NCBI GenBank assembly: GCA_016081115.2
Contig: JABTTQ020000186.1
Span: 272,539 to 336,538 of the forward strand
Reading direction: 5' to 3'
Length of the DNA stretch: 64,000 nt
Origin: Rehmannia glutinosa
Lineage: Eukaryota > Streptophyta > Magnoliopsida > Lamiales > Orobanchaceae
Position numbers and translations under genes: made by a program. The number at the start of each line of letters is the position of its first letter. Within the stretch, counting starts at the first letter, position 1. The notes beneath the pieces were generated by a model. The model saw only the letters and a list, made by a program, of their open reading frames with translations. It was not told the origin of the DNA and did no database searches. Positions 20,270 to 36,518 of the stretch are shown here, piece after piece.

Positions 20270-20470
20270 AGCCCAGTGCGCCGCAGGCGGGCGTGCGTCC
20301 ATAGCACGACCGTGTGCCATCAGATCAAGACTCGGCACCACGGCACCCCGAGACGGGCTGGCGTGCATGAAGCGCGCACGGCCGTGCGTTCTTCAAAGAC
20401 AAAAGAAAAATTCATACGGCCTTCTACGCACGGGTTGGGCGGGCTCACAGGCATACGGCCGTGCGTGCGT
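20270..20470. repeat. GCACGGCCGTGC palindrome cluster in Athila U3
   Basis: GCACGGCCGTGC, a perfect 12-bp palindrome, lies at about 20377-20388. Related blocks (GCACGACCGTGTGCC, CTACGCACGGGTTGGGCGGG, CATACGGCCGTGCGTGCG) surround it. The cluster ends about 50-60 bp upstream of the TATA box. Confidence 0.78.
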
Positions 20471-20520
20471 GTGTGGGAAAACGAGTTTGTGATTCTAATT
20501 AGGTTTTGACCCAAATGGAG

Positions 20521-20528
20521 TATAAATA
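20521..20528 (+). promoter_or_regulatory. TATA box of Athila LTR
   Basis: TATAAATA followed by GAGAGGCGGC is the best core promoter match in the LTR. Confidence 0.65.
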
Positions 20529-21659
20529 GAGAGGCGGCGGCCACAAACGAGGAGACACTGATTTTTGCCCTAACGAATGAGAGAAAAGAGCAACCTTCTA
20601 CCGAAGGATTGGAGAGATTGATCGAGGTCACAACCACACGCTTGAGGATTGAAGATAGATCGAGAGATCATCGATATCCCCGAGTTTTCTCATTCCATCG
20701 TATCATTTACTTTCGATTAGTTAGATATGAATTTGAATAATTTGTCTATGAATTATTTATTTCCCATGTCTGGCTAAATATCTTGTGATTCCCGGGTTCG
20801 GGATTAGGTTAATGGATACTTTTATTGGATGATTAATTGCAATTGAAGTTATTGTTTTCAAACCCTATTCAAGTACTTTGTTTTAATTCTTGTTTTATCA
20901 AAAGACATTTGGTTTAACTTGTTTTGATGTATTGATTCATAATTCGAGAGATGAGTTTCAATACTAGATTTGTGAGTACTTGACATGAATATTTGCAAGA
21001 TTGAGAAGTCTGTGAATATTTGTGAGGATTTATAATCTTTTGTGCTAGTGTGAGTTGGATATCTCTTGTTGAGTAGAGATGTTAGCATAGATAATCCAAT
21101 CAACGTTTGTACATACATCTCGAGAGAGAATGTTAAATACTTTTCGTGATTGTCTTATAGGGAAGAATAATAATAACTTTGCTTGTGATTAATCCGATAA
21201 TAAAAGGGGACATTAACTGAAACCATAGCCCTGGAATCCATTCATCTCCTTGGTCTTTCAATCAATCTTTACTTTGTCTTTTTAAGATAAATTCTTGTCT
21301 TGCATTAACAAAACCAATCACTCAATTCTGATCATCTGGATAAAAATAAGACTTACAATCCCAATACTTAGTATATTAATTTATTAGTCTCTGTGGATTC
21401 GACCTTGCTAACCCTATTCTATAAATTGCACCTTACATTTGCGGTGAAGCTAAAAATAAGGTGAACAGTATACTGCTAGAATATATAATGGGTTCTCTTT
21501 TGATGTTATAAACAATTTGAAGAATAATTAACTGAAAACCAACTTGAGGTTTTTAGGAAAACTCGTTTTTGCTATGTATTTTCCATTTGTTTGTTCTTTT
21601 TTGTTATTTTTGATTTGTTGTGTTATCTATCCGACTGTGTATTTTTTTTTTTTATTTTG

Positions 21660-21886
21660 TAGTATATGTGGGGGTTTTTGTTACTTGTTATGCGGATAAC
21701 TTTATTACCGGGAAGGCTATGGACGTTAAAATGTTTGAGATAGAGAATGAACAAGCAAGGCATAGTCAGATGCTTTACAATCATGCTAAGTTGAAGCAAC
21801 AAAATGGTGATGATGATGACAACGACATTGAAATTCTCCCTCTACTTCCTAATGACTTTAGGGAATTGTTGTTACGTAAATCTTAA
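21660..21886 (+). pseudogene. ULP1-like cysteine protease C-terminal exon (MULE-associated)
   Basis: A T-rich tract and TTTTGTAG look like a splice acceptor at about 21653-21662. Then the codons give CG, VF, VTCYADNF, and further on a helix with ARHSQMLYNHAKLKQQ, as in the end of plant ULP1/C48 SUMO-protease-like proteins (DCGVF motif, then the C-terminal helix). The presumed catalytic Cys codon TGT (21667-21669) is one G out of frame with the rest, the preceding Asp is lost, so the exon is dead. It ends ELLLRKS-TAA. It faces a minus-strand MULE transposase 150 bp away, as in MULEs that carry ULP-like genes. Family call is by eye. Confidence 0.5.
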
Positions 21887-22037
21887 TGATGGTATAATTA
21901 GTTGATCAATATGTTTAAGTTTGGTATTTTTAGTAGTATGGAACTATTTTGTATTTGATTAGCTTTCTAGTGCCTGGGTTGTTATCGACTATTTTGATTT
22001 ACTATTGTTTCCTTCATGTAGTATCCAAGCAGTATTA

Positions 22038-22772
22038 CTACGGATCTTCATTTAATTCTTTTAGTACTGCTATAGCATGTGGGCAATGAATTTCATTCAT
22101 TTGAAACTTGTTGCATATGCAAGTCCTTTTTTCAAGGTCCAGAACAAATGTTTTGTCAGCCTCTATGCCTTTAAAGATAAAATCATTTGATCTCTTCACC
22201 TGAAACATAAATGAAACATGTAAGAAACAATTGTGAAACATGGGATCATGTGATAAAAGTTTATAGTAAATTACTCTTACATTTAGAGAAATGGTGTAGT
22301 TTTTCCCTATATACTCTTCAACTTTTTTTTGTCATCATTATAAATGTTGATCTTGCTTCATTTCGATGTCTGCATGCCCAATCTTGAACTAAAGATCTCA
22401 TATACTCAAGCAAAGTTGTTACTAGTAGGTCTTTCCCCACTACAGTTGTTGCATTCAATAATTCTACGATGTTGGAAGTCAATACAAAGTATCTTTTAGT
22501 CTGACAGTGGAGTCGTGTCCATTTCTCGTAGCCGATGATGGATAAGTAAGCTCTAATTTTCTGAATTAAATTTGTTGTTCCAAGATTTTCTTTAGGGTGC
22601 TGAATATGCAGTCCATTGGAATCAGTATTCCTATTATCTCAAAGTTGGTATAATCTCTATTTTCTTCCCATTGTCCATTTTGGTATACGACAGCTGGGAT
22701 TTTCTCCATACAACTGTGGAATTCAATGAAAATTTGTCTATGTGAAACATATAAAAAACATAAATGAAACAC
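22038..22772 (-). pseudogene. Mutator-like (MuDR/MURA) transposase fragments
   Basis: On the minus strand, 22772-22566 reads IPAVVYQNGQWEENRDYTNF followed by EIIGILIP, matching the N-terminal MuDR domain. 22530-22330 reads KRYFVLTSNIVELLNATTVV and LLEYMRSLVQDWACRHRNEA, matching the C-terminal transposase region. 22210-22040 carries the SWIM zinc finger (DLEKRTCICNKFQMNEIHCP, HA). The catalytic centre between the first two parts is deleted. MURA would bind the TIRs and cut DNA. Stops and frameshifts occur. Confidence 0.78.
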
Positions 22773-23471
22773 ATATAAAACAATGTTTCATGTACGGGAA
22801 GAAGCAATGTGTTGTATTAGGTGAAGCATTGCCAATAGACACAATTGTGAAACAACAAAGAAACATATATGAAATAATTACTTAATGTATTGCATAAAGA
22901 TTTTTGAGATTCACACGATTGTTTTGTAGATATTCATGAGAAGCAATTTTTGTAGAATTTTTTATTATAATTCGAACAAAAATAAGCATTTTTAAGCTCA
23001 GGTTGTTTGAATTTTCATGCAAAATTCATGGTTCAATTCAATCTCAATTTCATCCAATACATATTGAATTCTAATTTTCTTTCTGTAAAATCATGAAATT
23101 GATCGAAATAAATTTTTTTCAGATTAAGATAAACAGATCGTGTTGTTGTTACCTGGTTTGTTCTTTTTCTTCCTCTTGATCTGGGGTTTGAATTGTTATC
23201 TCGAACAGGCCCCTTCTTGTCTCGTTGTTTCCTACGTTCTGTGTTTTTCTTCTGGTTTTTGCTATTTGTTGCGATGGAGACTTGGATTGTGATCGGGATC
23301 TTGTGCACCGTGATTTTTGGAGAAATAATATGATGGTATATGCTGCAGCGCGTATATTTGTCTTAATTTCTAGCGGGTCAGTACTGGTTGGAAATGATGA
23401 AGGAAGGGGCGTATTTGTTAGGAATTTGGGCTGTGAATATGGGTATTCATGTCCTTTTTCCCTTAAAGGCC
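22773..23471. other. MULE-flanking sequence, no clear gene
   Basis: AT-rich DNA; the minus strand keeps the CATATAAAACA-type low-complexity runs near 22745-22870. A plus-strand open frame at 23225-23467 begins with a hydrophobic stretch and has no family I recognise. It may be the outer part of the MULE; no TIRs were identified. Confidence 0.4.
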
Positions 23472-23474
23472 TAA

Positions 23475-24217
23475 CGTCATGATTGGTATGTGGGAATGGG
23501 GTAGGAATGGACTGATCATTCATTGTTTCATTCCCATTCACATGTTTGGTATGCTTTAGTAATGGGAATACTCATTCCCATGGGAATCCCTATTCCCAAA
23601 AGTAAGGGAATGACCATGCCCCCTCTCCCCCATGGGTTTAGCTATTCCCAATCATCAAGAATGACTCAAATTTTATTTTTAATAAAATTTTCTTTCTATA
23701 AATGACTAAAAATGTTGGATATAATCTATATTTTCGAAAAGTAGTGTTATAAATAAAAAAAATTATAATTTAAATATAAGTTATATTTAATATTTTAATA
23801 AATTGTAGTCAATTTCTATCAATATTCAATAGTTAAATCAAAATTTTGATATAGAATTCTTTTGTTGATTTTCTATATTTTCTTATAAAAAAATAGAGAT
23901 AATTACAAATATATCCCGAGGTTTGGGATAATTACATAAAAACCGGAGATTTTTAAAATTACAAAAAACCCCTTGAGGTTTGATTACATCTTACATTTTT
24001 CCCTTCATAAGCAAAAATAATATCAAAACCCCCGATATCTATAAAAAAATACTATAGTTACCCCCTTAAATTTAACACATAATCAAACCTGATGGGGGTT
24101 TTTTGTAATTTTAAAACATCTCTGGATTTTTTTGTAATTAGCCCAAATCTCAGGGGTATTTTTGTAATTATCTCTACAAAATATTATATAAAATATTTTT
24201 GATATCATATATATAAA

Positions 24218-24255
<38 letters not shown>

Positions 24256-24562
24256 ATTTAGCACACATTAAAATAATCTTATATCAATTTACGAATAACA
24301 TATTTAATAAAATTTATTTAAAAAAACTTATTTAAGAGAATTTGATACTTTAAAATTATTTTTCTTAATTACTATCATTAATTTATATTTTTCAATCAAG
24401 ATATTTAAATCAAGTAAAAAATTGACATCCATTCATTTCTTTATTCCTTGTACATACTAATCATAAGAATAGTAATACTACATCATTCCATTCCTAATGT
24501 TATTCCATTCCTAAATTCATTTCATTTCAACCTAATTCCATTCATTCATACCAATCATGACG
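23475..24562. mobile_element. PIF/Harbinger-like TIR element with TAA target duplication
   Basis: Terminal inverted repeats CGTCATGATTGGTATG (23475-23490) and CATACCAATCATGACG (24547-24562) match perfectly and are flanked by TAA at 23472-23474 and 24563-24565. A 3-bp TWA duplication is typical of PIF/Harbinger (Tourist-like) elements. Sub-terminal GGAATGG-type repeats occur at both ends. At 1088 bp with no transposase, it is non-autonomous. A second foldback element is nested inside. Confidence 0.82.
23895..24175. mobile_element. Nested foldback MITE (AGAGATAATTACAAA ends)
   Basis: AGAGATAATTACAAA at 23895 is the reverse complement of TTTGTAATTATCTCT ending at 24175. Internal parts also pair (CCCGAGGTTTGGG with CCCAAATCTCAGGG), making it palindromic nearly end to end. 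A flanking TA may be the duplication. A relative lies in an ADNT1 intron at 29417-29660. Confidence 0.7.
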
Positions 24563-24565
24563 TAA

Positions 24566-25790
24566 TGGATAGACAATTAGCAAATCCTTCCCAAAATGGG
24601 CCAAAAAAATTAAAATCTAACCACATTAAATGTCATGTTATACAATAAAAAATAACCAATATATAATAAAATTTTGACTTGACTCAAAACCATTCTCAGG
24701 AGCCCTATATATTTTGCATGATAGTGATTAAAAACCATGGAATAAGTAATCAACTGAGACCATCCAAATAAAGTGGCCCAATGCTGGCCCAAGCCCACCT
24801 ACCCTCTCCACTTGACCACCACAAAAATTTTACATTTCTGTGACATTTATACCCTCATATTATTTTACGAATATTTGTAGTTTGCTGTCCTTTTGTGCAA
24901 TCCAAGGGCCAATTTTCTTTTATTGTTATCAATCCCTTTCCCTTGATCCCTTCTCCTCCTTTTCATCCTTTTCTTTTTCACTTTTTTCTTCAATGCATTG
25001 ATTTATTTTGATATGCAATTTTTGTTTTAGTGGTAATTTTGTGGCTTATAATTTTTCTGGATGATAAAAACTATGTGAAAAATATTTGACCTTCTTACTT
25101 ATAATATAAAGAAACACAATAACTAATTAAGATATCATTCATGGTTTTCATTTCAATTTAAATTTGTTTACAAATATCCCTATATCAATCAAGTTCCTCA
25201 TAATTGAAAATATTGAAAATATTTATATGAGCTTAATCAAAACCACACCCCAATGATGGCCAAACAAAAGAAAAAAACCACCAAACTACAATGAAATACA
25301 ATTTTCAAAGATACAATGAGTATATTGAGCATATATCGAATAGGGATGGTAACAAGTTGGTGTCAAATTTGGGTCCGTTTTAGATCCACTCTATTTAAAC
25401 TCAGATTTTAATTGTGTTAATGAGTTTGTGTCGAGTTTTTCATTTTTCGAACCCTACCCAATCTAGAACGATCCATTTAAGTTTTTAATTATTTGAAAAT
25501 GTTTATACTTTTATTAAATAATAAAACGGTTTTAGCATGCTTAATGCTCCATCAAATCTCAATTTGGATGGATTTGGTATTAAAAAAAATTAGCACGTTG
25601 TAATTTATGTGCAGATAGGAGTCATCCAAATCCTACTAATTGTCATCAATTTTAAAGCTCCATGGAAGGAAAAAAAAATAAAATTATAAACAAAAATTAA
25701 AAACCTTCATAAATCATATTCTAGAGTACAACCAATTAAAACGGGGAGCTGCACAAAAATGGCATCACAGAGAATCACGTCCTGTAATAA
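24566..25790. other. AT-rich intergenic region upstream of ADNT1
   Basis: No gene, repeat family or RNA gene could be recognised. The DNA is AT-rich with short poly-A and poly-T runs. Confidence 0.6.
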
Positions 25791-25792
25791 AT

Positions 25793-25800
25793 TATAAAAG
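25793..25800 (+). promoter_or_regulatory. Candidate TATA box of ADNT1
   Basis: TATAAAAG lies 265 bp upstream of the ADNT1 ATG, followed by a C/T-rich stretch typical of plant transcription starts and 5' UTRs (25826-25945). Confidence 0.6.
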
Positions 25801-25972
25801 CAGGTGAAGTGAAGCCAAATAAGCTCTCACTCTTTCGCCCACACAACGCCGTCACTTATAAGCCCCAAACACACGCACAAACCCGCTCACTGCGTGCCTC
25901 ATTTCCCCCCTTTCTCTGTCTCTCCGCCACCATCCACCCCAGCCGCGAAGAGAGGAGACAGTAGCGCGTAGA

Positions 25973-25990
25973 ATGTTATCTTATTATTGA
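25973..25990 (+). other. Short upstream ORF (MLSYY) in ADNT1 5' UTR
   Basis: ATG at 25973 followed by four codons and TGA at 25988-25990, ending 74 bp before the main ATG. Short uORFs can lower translation; whether this one is used is unknown. Confidence 0.5.
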
Positions 25991-26064
25991 TCGTCGAACT
26001 AGGGTTTTTGAAAGATTCTTGGATTGATTCTTTGATTTTTTTGGGATTTTTTTTGGGGGATTTG

Positions 26065-32269
<6,205 letters not shown>

Positions 32270-32520
32270 TGCATGTGCACAGAGAGCTTTGACGTTCGCT
32301 CATCCTGTGTAATTTTTTGTGGACGAGAAGAGGAGATGAATTAAATGCTAAACCCTCCTCTACACAGAAAGAGAGAGAGATAACCTGTGTTTATATGTTC
32401 ATTACCTGTTCGGCTGTTCTTATGTTTTTCTTCTGGGTTCACCAGAAATGCTGTCTCAATAAGTATTAGCAAATAACAATGCAATAATAGCTTTATTTTC
32501 CGGTTGCTTGGTAAGTAACT
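32270..32520 (+). other. ADNT1 3' UTR (approximate)
   Basis: Sequence after the stop contains GAGAGAGAGA (32370-32379) and a T-rich stretch with AATAAG and AATAATAG near 32456-32490 that could serve in polyadenylation. The end is not defined. Confidence 0.45.
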
Positions 32521-33090
32521 AGCTTTCGCGTGGCATTGTCATGTTCAGGGACGAAAACTGTCTATTTTGGATCATATCATTTTACTTGGTGTTTTCTTCA
32601 ATGCCATGTGAACAGCTTTTGTTTTTAGGACTATGGAGTGTTTGTAAACACTAAAAAATGATTCTCAGCTTTTTTTTTTAGTGTTTGCAAATGTCAGCTT
32701 TAGCCTTTTCTTTTGCTCCTGCTTCATTTAATCTGAATCTAAAAGTTAAGTGGGAGTGTTTCTGATTGTTTGTTAATAAAAAGAAGTTTGCTTTTGATAT
32801 TCCTATCCCTCATGTCTTTCTATTCAAACCCAATAGTTCATTTTGAATTTTTTTTTTTTATTCCCTAATTCAACTTTGATTTTTTCAGCTTATAGTTTCT
32901 GTTTACAAAATACTACTAACTTCTTATGTTCAATTGCTTTTAGTTTCTACTATAATTTGTCACTCTGAAAAAGTTTCACCTTTTACTGTATTCAAACCTG
33001 TCTTGGTGCTTGAGACATTTTGTTGTCTACAGTCTATACATTAGCAGATGGTAGTTTCACGCAACGAATTCTCTTCAGAATTTGATATGT
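32521..33090. other. Intergenic, no feature recognised
   Basis: AT-rich with several poly-T tracts. A partial inverted pair AGTGTTTGTAAACACT near 32637-32652 is the only small structure seen. Confidence 0.5.
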
Positions 33091-33093
33091 TTA

Positions 33094-33573
33094 GAGGGTG
33101 TTTCCAAAATATCTTATAAGATATTTGAGAACTTTTAAGCTATCTAAAAGTGTCAGTAATTTTTTTTAAGATCTTATGTGCTCTTAAAATAAGATGTTAT
33201 AAGCTTATAAGCCCTTTTTCTATTCAAAAAACGTTGGGGGTCTTATCTTATTTTAAATATAAGATCTTATTTTGATAACTTTCTTTTATTTTTTGAAATA
33301 ACAAAATGTTATTACTAACACATTATAAGCTCTTTCATCTTATTTTATTCAAACACTTTAGCCATATTTTAAAAATCTTATTTTAAATATAAGATCTTAT
33401 TTTAACAACTTCCTTTCATTTATTGAAATAAAAAAGTCATTACTAACACCTTATAAGCTTTTTCATCTTGTTTTATCCAAACACTTCAACCACATATTTT
33501 AAACCATGATCTAGTATCTTATAAGATGTATGAGCTTATAAACTCTTTTGAGTAAGCTTAGTCAATCACCCTC
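33094..33573. mobile_element. Tourist-like MITE with TTA target duplication
   Basis: Ends GAGGGTG (33094-33100) and CACCCTC (33567-33573) are inverted and flanked by TTA at 33091-33093 and 33574-33576. Inside are repeated ATCTTATAAGAT-type palindromes and TTTTAAATATAAGATCTTAT blocks. 480 bp, no coding capacity. Confidence 0.78.
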
Positions 33574-33830
33574 TTAGATTGCTGGAATATGGACAATCAT
33601 CTTGTTTATTCATGACAATACTAGCAAAGACTATGTTACAACATAGATTAATTTCATTATAGCCTGATGGCATAAGATGCATAAAAATATATTTCTCCAT
33701 GCACCCAAGTGAAAATAAGGAACACATTTTTAAAGCATCCAATGAAAAGAGGGCTAGAGATTCAAAACTTGACCCTTGTAAATTGTAATAGGCTAGATCA
33801 CGCATTTCTTCTTCACTATCCACAATCTTC
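33567..33830 (-). pseudogene. Unrecognised minus-strand exon-like ORF cut by a MITE
   Basis: On the minus strand a frame of about 87 codons reads from a possible acceptor (CACTGTAG, ending at 33830) through DSEEEMRDLAYYNLQGSSFE and SLDALKMCSLFSLGCMEKYI to a stop inside the MITE terminus. I do not recognise the family. Splice-like start, ordinary amino-acid composition and absence of internal stops suggest a former gene exon rather than chance, but the evidence is thin. If the MITE and one TTA are ignored the frame continues for roughly 16 codons to a TAA near 33040. Confidence 0.35.
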
Positions 33831-34008
33831 TACAGTGCCTGAAATAAAAGAAAGACGTATTATTTATCTTTTCGCTAGATGATGATAGAATTAACGTGGA
33901 TAGCCAAAGCCTTTTTTCAAATTTCTTGTTCCACTATTCCCATTTGACATGTATTTCGTTTATGTAAAATATATAACACAATTTATGAGATATCAACTGC
34001 ACATATTT

Positions 34009-34143
34009 ATGACCACGAGCTTGTAGCTCAAATAGTATCGCTCACCATTTGGGTGTTGAACGGGGTTTGAACCCGATGTCGTTTAGTTTCTTTGAAATTT
34101 ATCATCTCCCCTCCAACCACTATTTCTAACTTATTAAAAAATA
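34009..34143 (+). mobile_element. tRNA-derived SINE with 11-bp target duplication
   Basis: GCTTGTAGCTCAAATAGTA resembles a pol III A box and GGTTTGAACCC (34064-34074) a B box at tRNA-like spacing, followed by a short T/C-rich body and an A-rich tail (TTATTAAAAAATA). TGCACATATTT flanks it on both sides (33998-34008 and 34144-34154). These features together define a short, complete SINE. Confidence 0.8.
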
Positions 34144-34154
34144 TGCACATATTT

Positions 34155-34250
34155 TTGAACAATTGTTATACAATCAAAAATTGAAATGCAACGTAAAATG
34201 AAGAAATGGAATAGAAAATTTAAATTACATGCGCTTGAGGCCACTAGTTG
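34155..34250. other. No feature recognised
   Basis: Short AT-rich stretch between the SINE and the presumed copia LTR. Confidence 0.4.
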
Positions 34251-34582
34251 GTGACAAATTACTTGTGTAGCTTTTCAATAAACTTTTGTGATAAGTCATT
34301 TTTAGAAAGTACATTGCAAAAAGTGCAAATCTGTGATTTTCGATATTTTTTTATACACTTCTACGGGTATTTGTAGAGAAGAGAGAAAATAACCAATATG
34401 CTAGAATAATCCTCCATTGAAATGTAATTCTCACGCAATGTAACAGTACACCTGGGTTTGTTATATTTGCTGCAATCTTAAGCTAATGAAAGAAAACGTG
34501 AAAGGCATAAGGAATAAAATAACAAAACTAGCACTTCTTAGGGAAAGACTAAAATACCCTTATAGAAATGTAAATGTTAACA
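34250..34582 (-). repeat. Probable 3' LTR of the truncated copia element
   Basis: On the minus strand the pol stop is followed by the purine tract TGAGGGGGGA (34583-34592) and TGTTAACA, a plausible LTR start at 34582. The inner end is not defined; about 330 bp is typical for small copia LTRs. A TATAAAAAAATA-like element occurs near 34345. Confidence 0.45.
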
Positions 34583-35990
34583 TCCCCCCTCAAGCTTGGC
34601 ATGTCATGAAGATCCAACATGCCAAGCTTGGACAGCAGAAGATTATGCTGAGAAGAACTCAATGACTTGGTAAGGATGTCAGCCAGCTGGAGATGAGTGG
34701 AGACCTTTGTAGGAGCAAGAAAACCTTCCTTAAACAAATTTCGAACAATATGGCAATCAATTTCCAAGTGTTTCGTGCGTTCGTGAAACACAGGGTTAGC
34801 AATGATATGCAACGCAGCCTGATTATCGCATAAAAGAGGGATGGGAGCTGTGAGTGGAATGTGAAAATCAGAGAAGAGATAGGATAACCATTTCAGTTCA
34901 CAAGCTGTGGTTCCCAGTGCTCGATACTCTGCTTCTGTTGATGACTTAGAGACGGTGTTCTGTTTCTTGCATTTTCAGGAAACTAAGCATGAACCCAATT
35001 GAATGCAATAGCCAGTTAGAGACCTTCTTGTGTCTAAGCAAGAACCCCAATCTGCATCACTATATGCAGTGAGATTAAGAGAGCTATTGGAAGCATAAAA
35101 CAATCCCAAAGAAGGACAACCCTTCAAATACCGTACCAAATGGAGGGCTGCATCCCAGTGGCTACTATAAGGATTATTAACAAACTGGCTGTTGTTGTTG
35201 AGTAAGTGATATCGGTCGCGTGTGAGATTGAGATAGAGCAATCTACCAATCAACCTATGGTATCTATCGGGGATCGATCAGGTGTACCTTCTTTTCCAAT
35301 CAATTTCAAGCCTTGAGGCAAAGGAGTGGCCACAGGCTTGCAATTTAGCAGCCCCACATCAGAAAGAATGTCAAGAATGTACTTTCTTTGGTTTAAGAAA
35401 GTACCAGCAGATCCTCTAGCAATTTCCATCCCCAAGAAGTACTTAACATAGCCTAAATCCTTGATAGTAAACAGGTTATCCAAATAGGATTTAAGTTCAG
35501 CAATCTCAGATTCATTAGATCCTGTGACTAACACATCATCAACATAAATAAGAAGGGCTAAAAAACTGGAAGCTGTGCACTTAATGAATAAGCAATGATC
35601 ATGAGAGGATTGTTGCAAGCCAAAGTCGATTAGTTTTGTACATAACTTTCGGTGTTCCATTGCTGGAGGCTTGCTTCAACCCATAAAGACTGTTTCAAGA
35701 GACAAACTTGTCCGAGGCAATCCCTTAGTATACCCCTCGGGGTGTCATGTAAATAACCTCATCAAATGACCATGAAGGAATGCATTGTTAATGTCTAAGC
35801 GATGCAAACCCCAACCTTTAATAGTAGCGGTGCAATGATAACTCTAATTGTAACCATCTTAGCAACGGGAGAAAAAAGCGCCCCAATAATCAACACCATA
35901 AACTTGGTGATATCCCTTAGCAACAACTAGCCTTGCTTGAATCTTTCCACACTACCGCCGGGTGCATTTTTACCTTATATACCCATTTCT
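34583..35990 (-). pseudogene. Ty1/copia pol: RT C-terminal part and RNase H (5'-truncated)
   Basis: Minus strand, from high to low coordinates: RT pieces near 35940-35670 (WGLHRLDINNAFLHG-like and GLPGQVCL), the main RT frame 35660-35250 with LLIYVDDVLVTGSNESEIAE (YVDD catalytic box) and DLGYVKYFLGMEIARG, RNase H frame 35253-34975 with AYSDADWGSCLDTRRSLTGY, and the C-terminal frame 34812-34549 with FHERTKHLEIDCHIVR and QLADILTKSL. Frameshifts and stops separate the frames. Upstream pol and gag are missing; at 35991 the sequence switches to another element's LTR. Confidence 0.85.
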
Positions 35991-36505
35991 TGTTGGGGTA
36001 TCGAGTATATAATACACAACAAATAATCTTGAATAAAGCAAGCTCCCGGGGAAAGGCCGGAGGGGTCACAACGGTCCCACTTAAAATCCGGTCTCCTTAT
36101 TTAACCTACTTAAATAGTACTATAAGCAAATGGACTAAATACCCCACTACAACAAACAATATTGAATACTAACTACAACAAGAATACCGAGAAAATAATT
36201 GCGAGAAACTAAAAAGACATAAAGGAAAGAACACACCGGAATTGATAACGGAGTTCGCCGATTTTGCTACGTCTCCGGCACCGCAACCGCAACGACCACT
36301 TTACTAATCTCCCGACAAATTACAACTTGGGCAAAATTACCCACAAATTAGGATTTCCCAAATATAGGACTTCCTCAAATATAGAGATAGAAGAGAAGAT
36401 TTTGGTACATCTTAAAACCAAATATTAGGGCCTTATTTATAGTTAAGAAACCCACAAAATTTTCATCAAAATTCTATGTGGGATACAATTAGTCAAATAG
36501 TAACA
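35991..36505 (-). repeat. 3' LTR of the TNT1-type copia element
   Basis: Begins TGTTGGGGTATCGAG on the plus strand and ends TAGTAACA, followed by the purine tract (minus strand AAGGTGGAGATT, 36506-36518). It contains 24 bases near its right end that are absent from the other LTR. Confidence 0.85.
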
Positions 36506-36518
36506 AATCTCCACCTTG

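Larger units (their letters stand above)
4425..21467 (+). mobile_element. Athila-group Ty3/gypsy retrotransposon, 5'-truncated, split by a nested copia element
   Basis: Protease remnant, RT, RNase H and integrase (4425-9017) are followed by a long spacer, an Athila ORF1-like coding region (17220-18555), a polypurine tract (19970-19980) and a probable 3' LTR (19983-21467). The order and the DFMGPFP-type integrase fit the Athila group. The 5' LTR, gag and the first half of the protease are missing. A Sirevirus-type element occupies 9668-16870. Without that insert the remaining Athila sequence is about 9.8 kb. Confidence 0.75.
19983..21467 (+). repeat. Athila 3' LTR (inferred borders)
   Basis: It starts TGATTGGTATG just after the polypurine tract and is ended at GTGAACA by analogy. 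It contains a palindromic GC cluster (20270-20470), TATAAATA (20521-20528) and an AT-rich leader. Only one LTR is present in the window, so borders are not confirmed by comparison. Confidence 0.6.

Noticed and set aside
20201..20509. Overlapping open frames on both strands across 20069-20637
   Set aside because: GC-rich palindromes in the Athila LTR lower stop frequency; no family motif.
23225..23467. 85-residue plus-strand frame with a hydrophobic start
   Set aside because: Looks like a signal peptide but nothing following supports a gene, and it abuts a TIR element.
25987..26064. In-frame N-terminal extension of ADNT1 starting at TTG
   Set aside because: Non-AUG start, hydrophobic and unlike known carriers; ATG at 26065 gives the expected MASEDV start.
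32637..32700. AGTGTTTGTAAACACT palindrome as a MITE end
   Set aside because: No matching second end or target duplication located.
34009..34143. Functional tRNA gene
   Set aside because: Boxes are present but no cloverleaf pairing could be drawn; A-rich tail and target duplication show a SINE.
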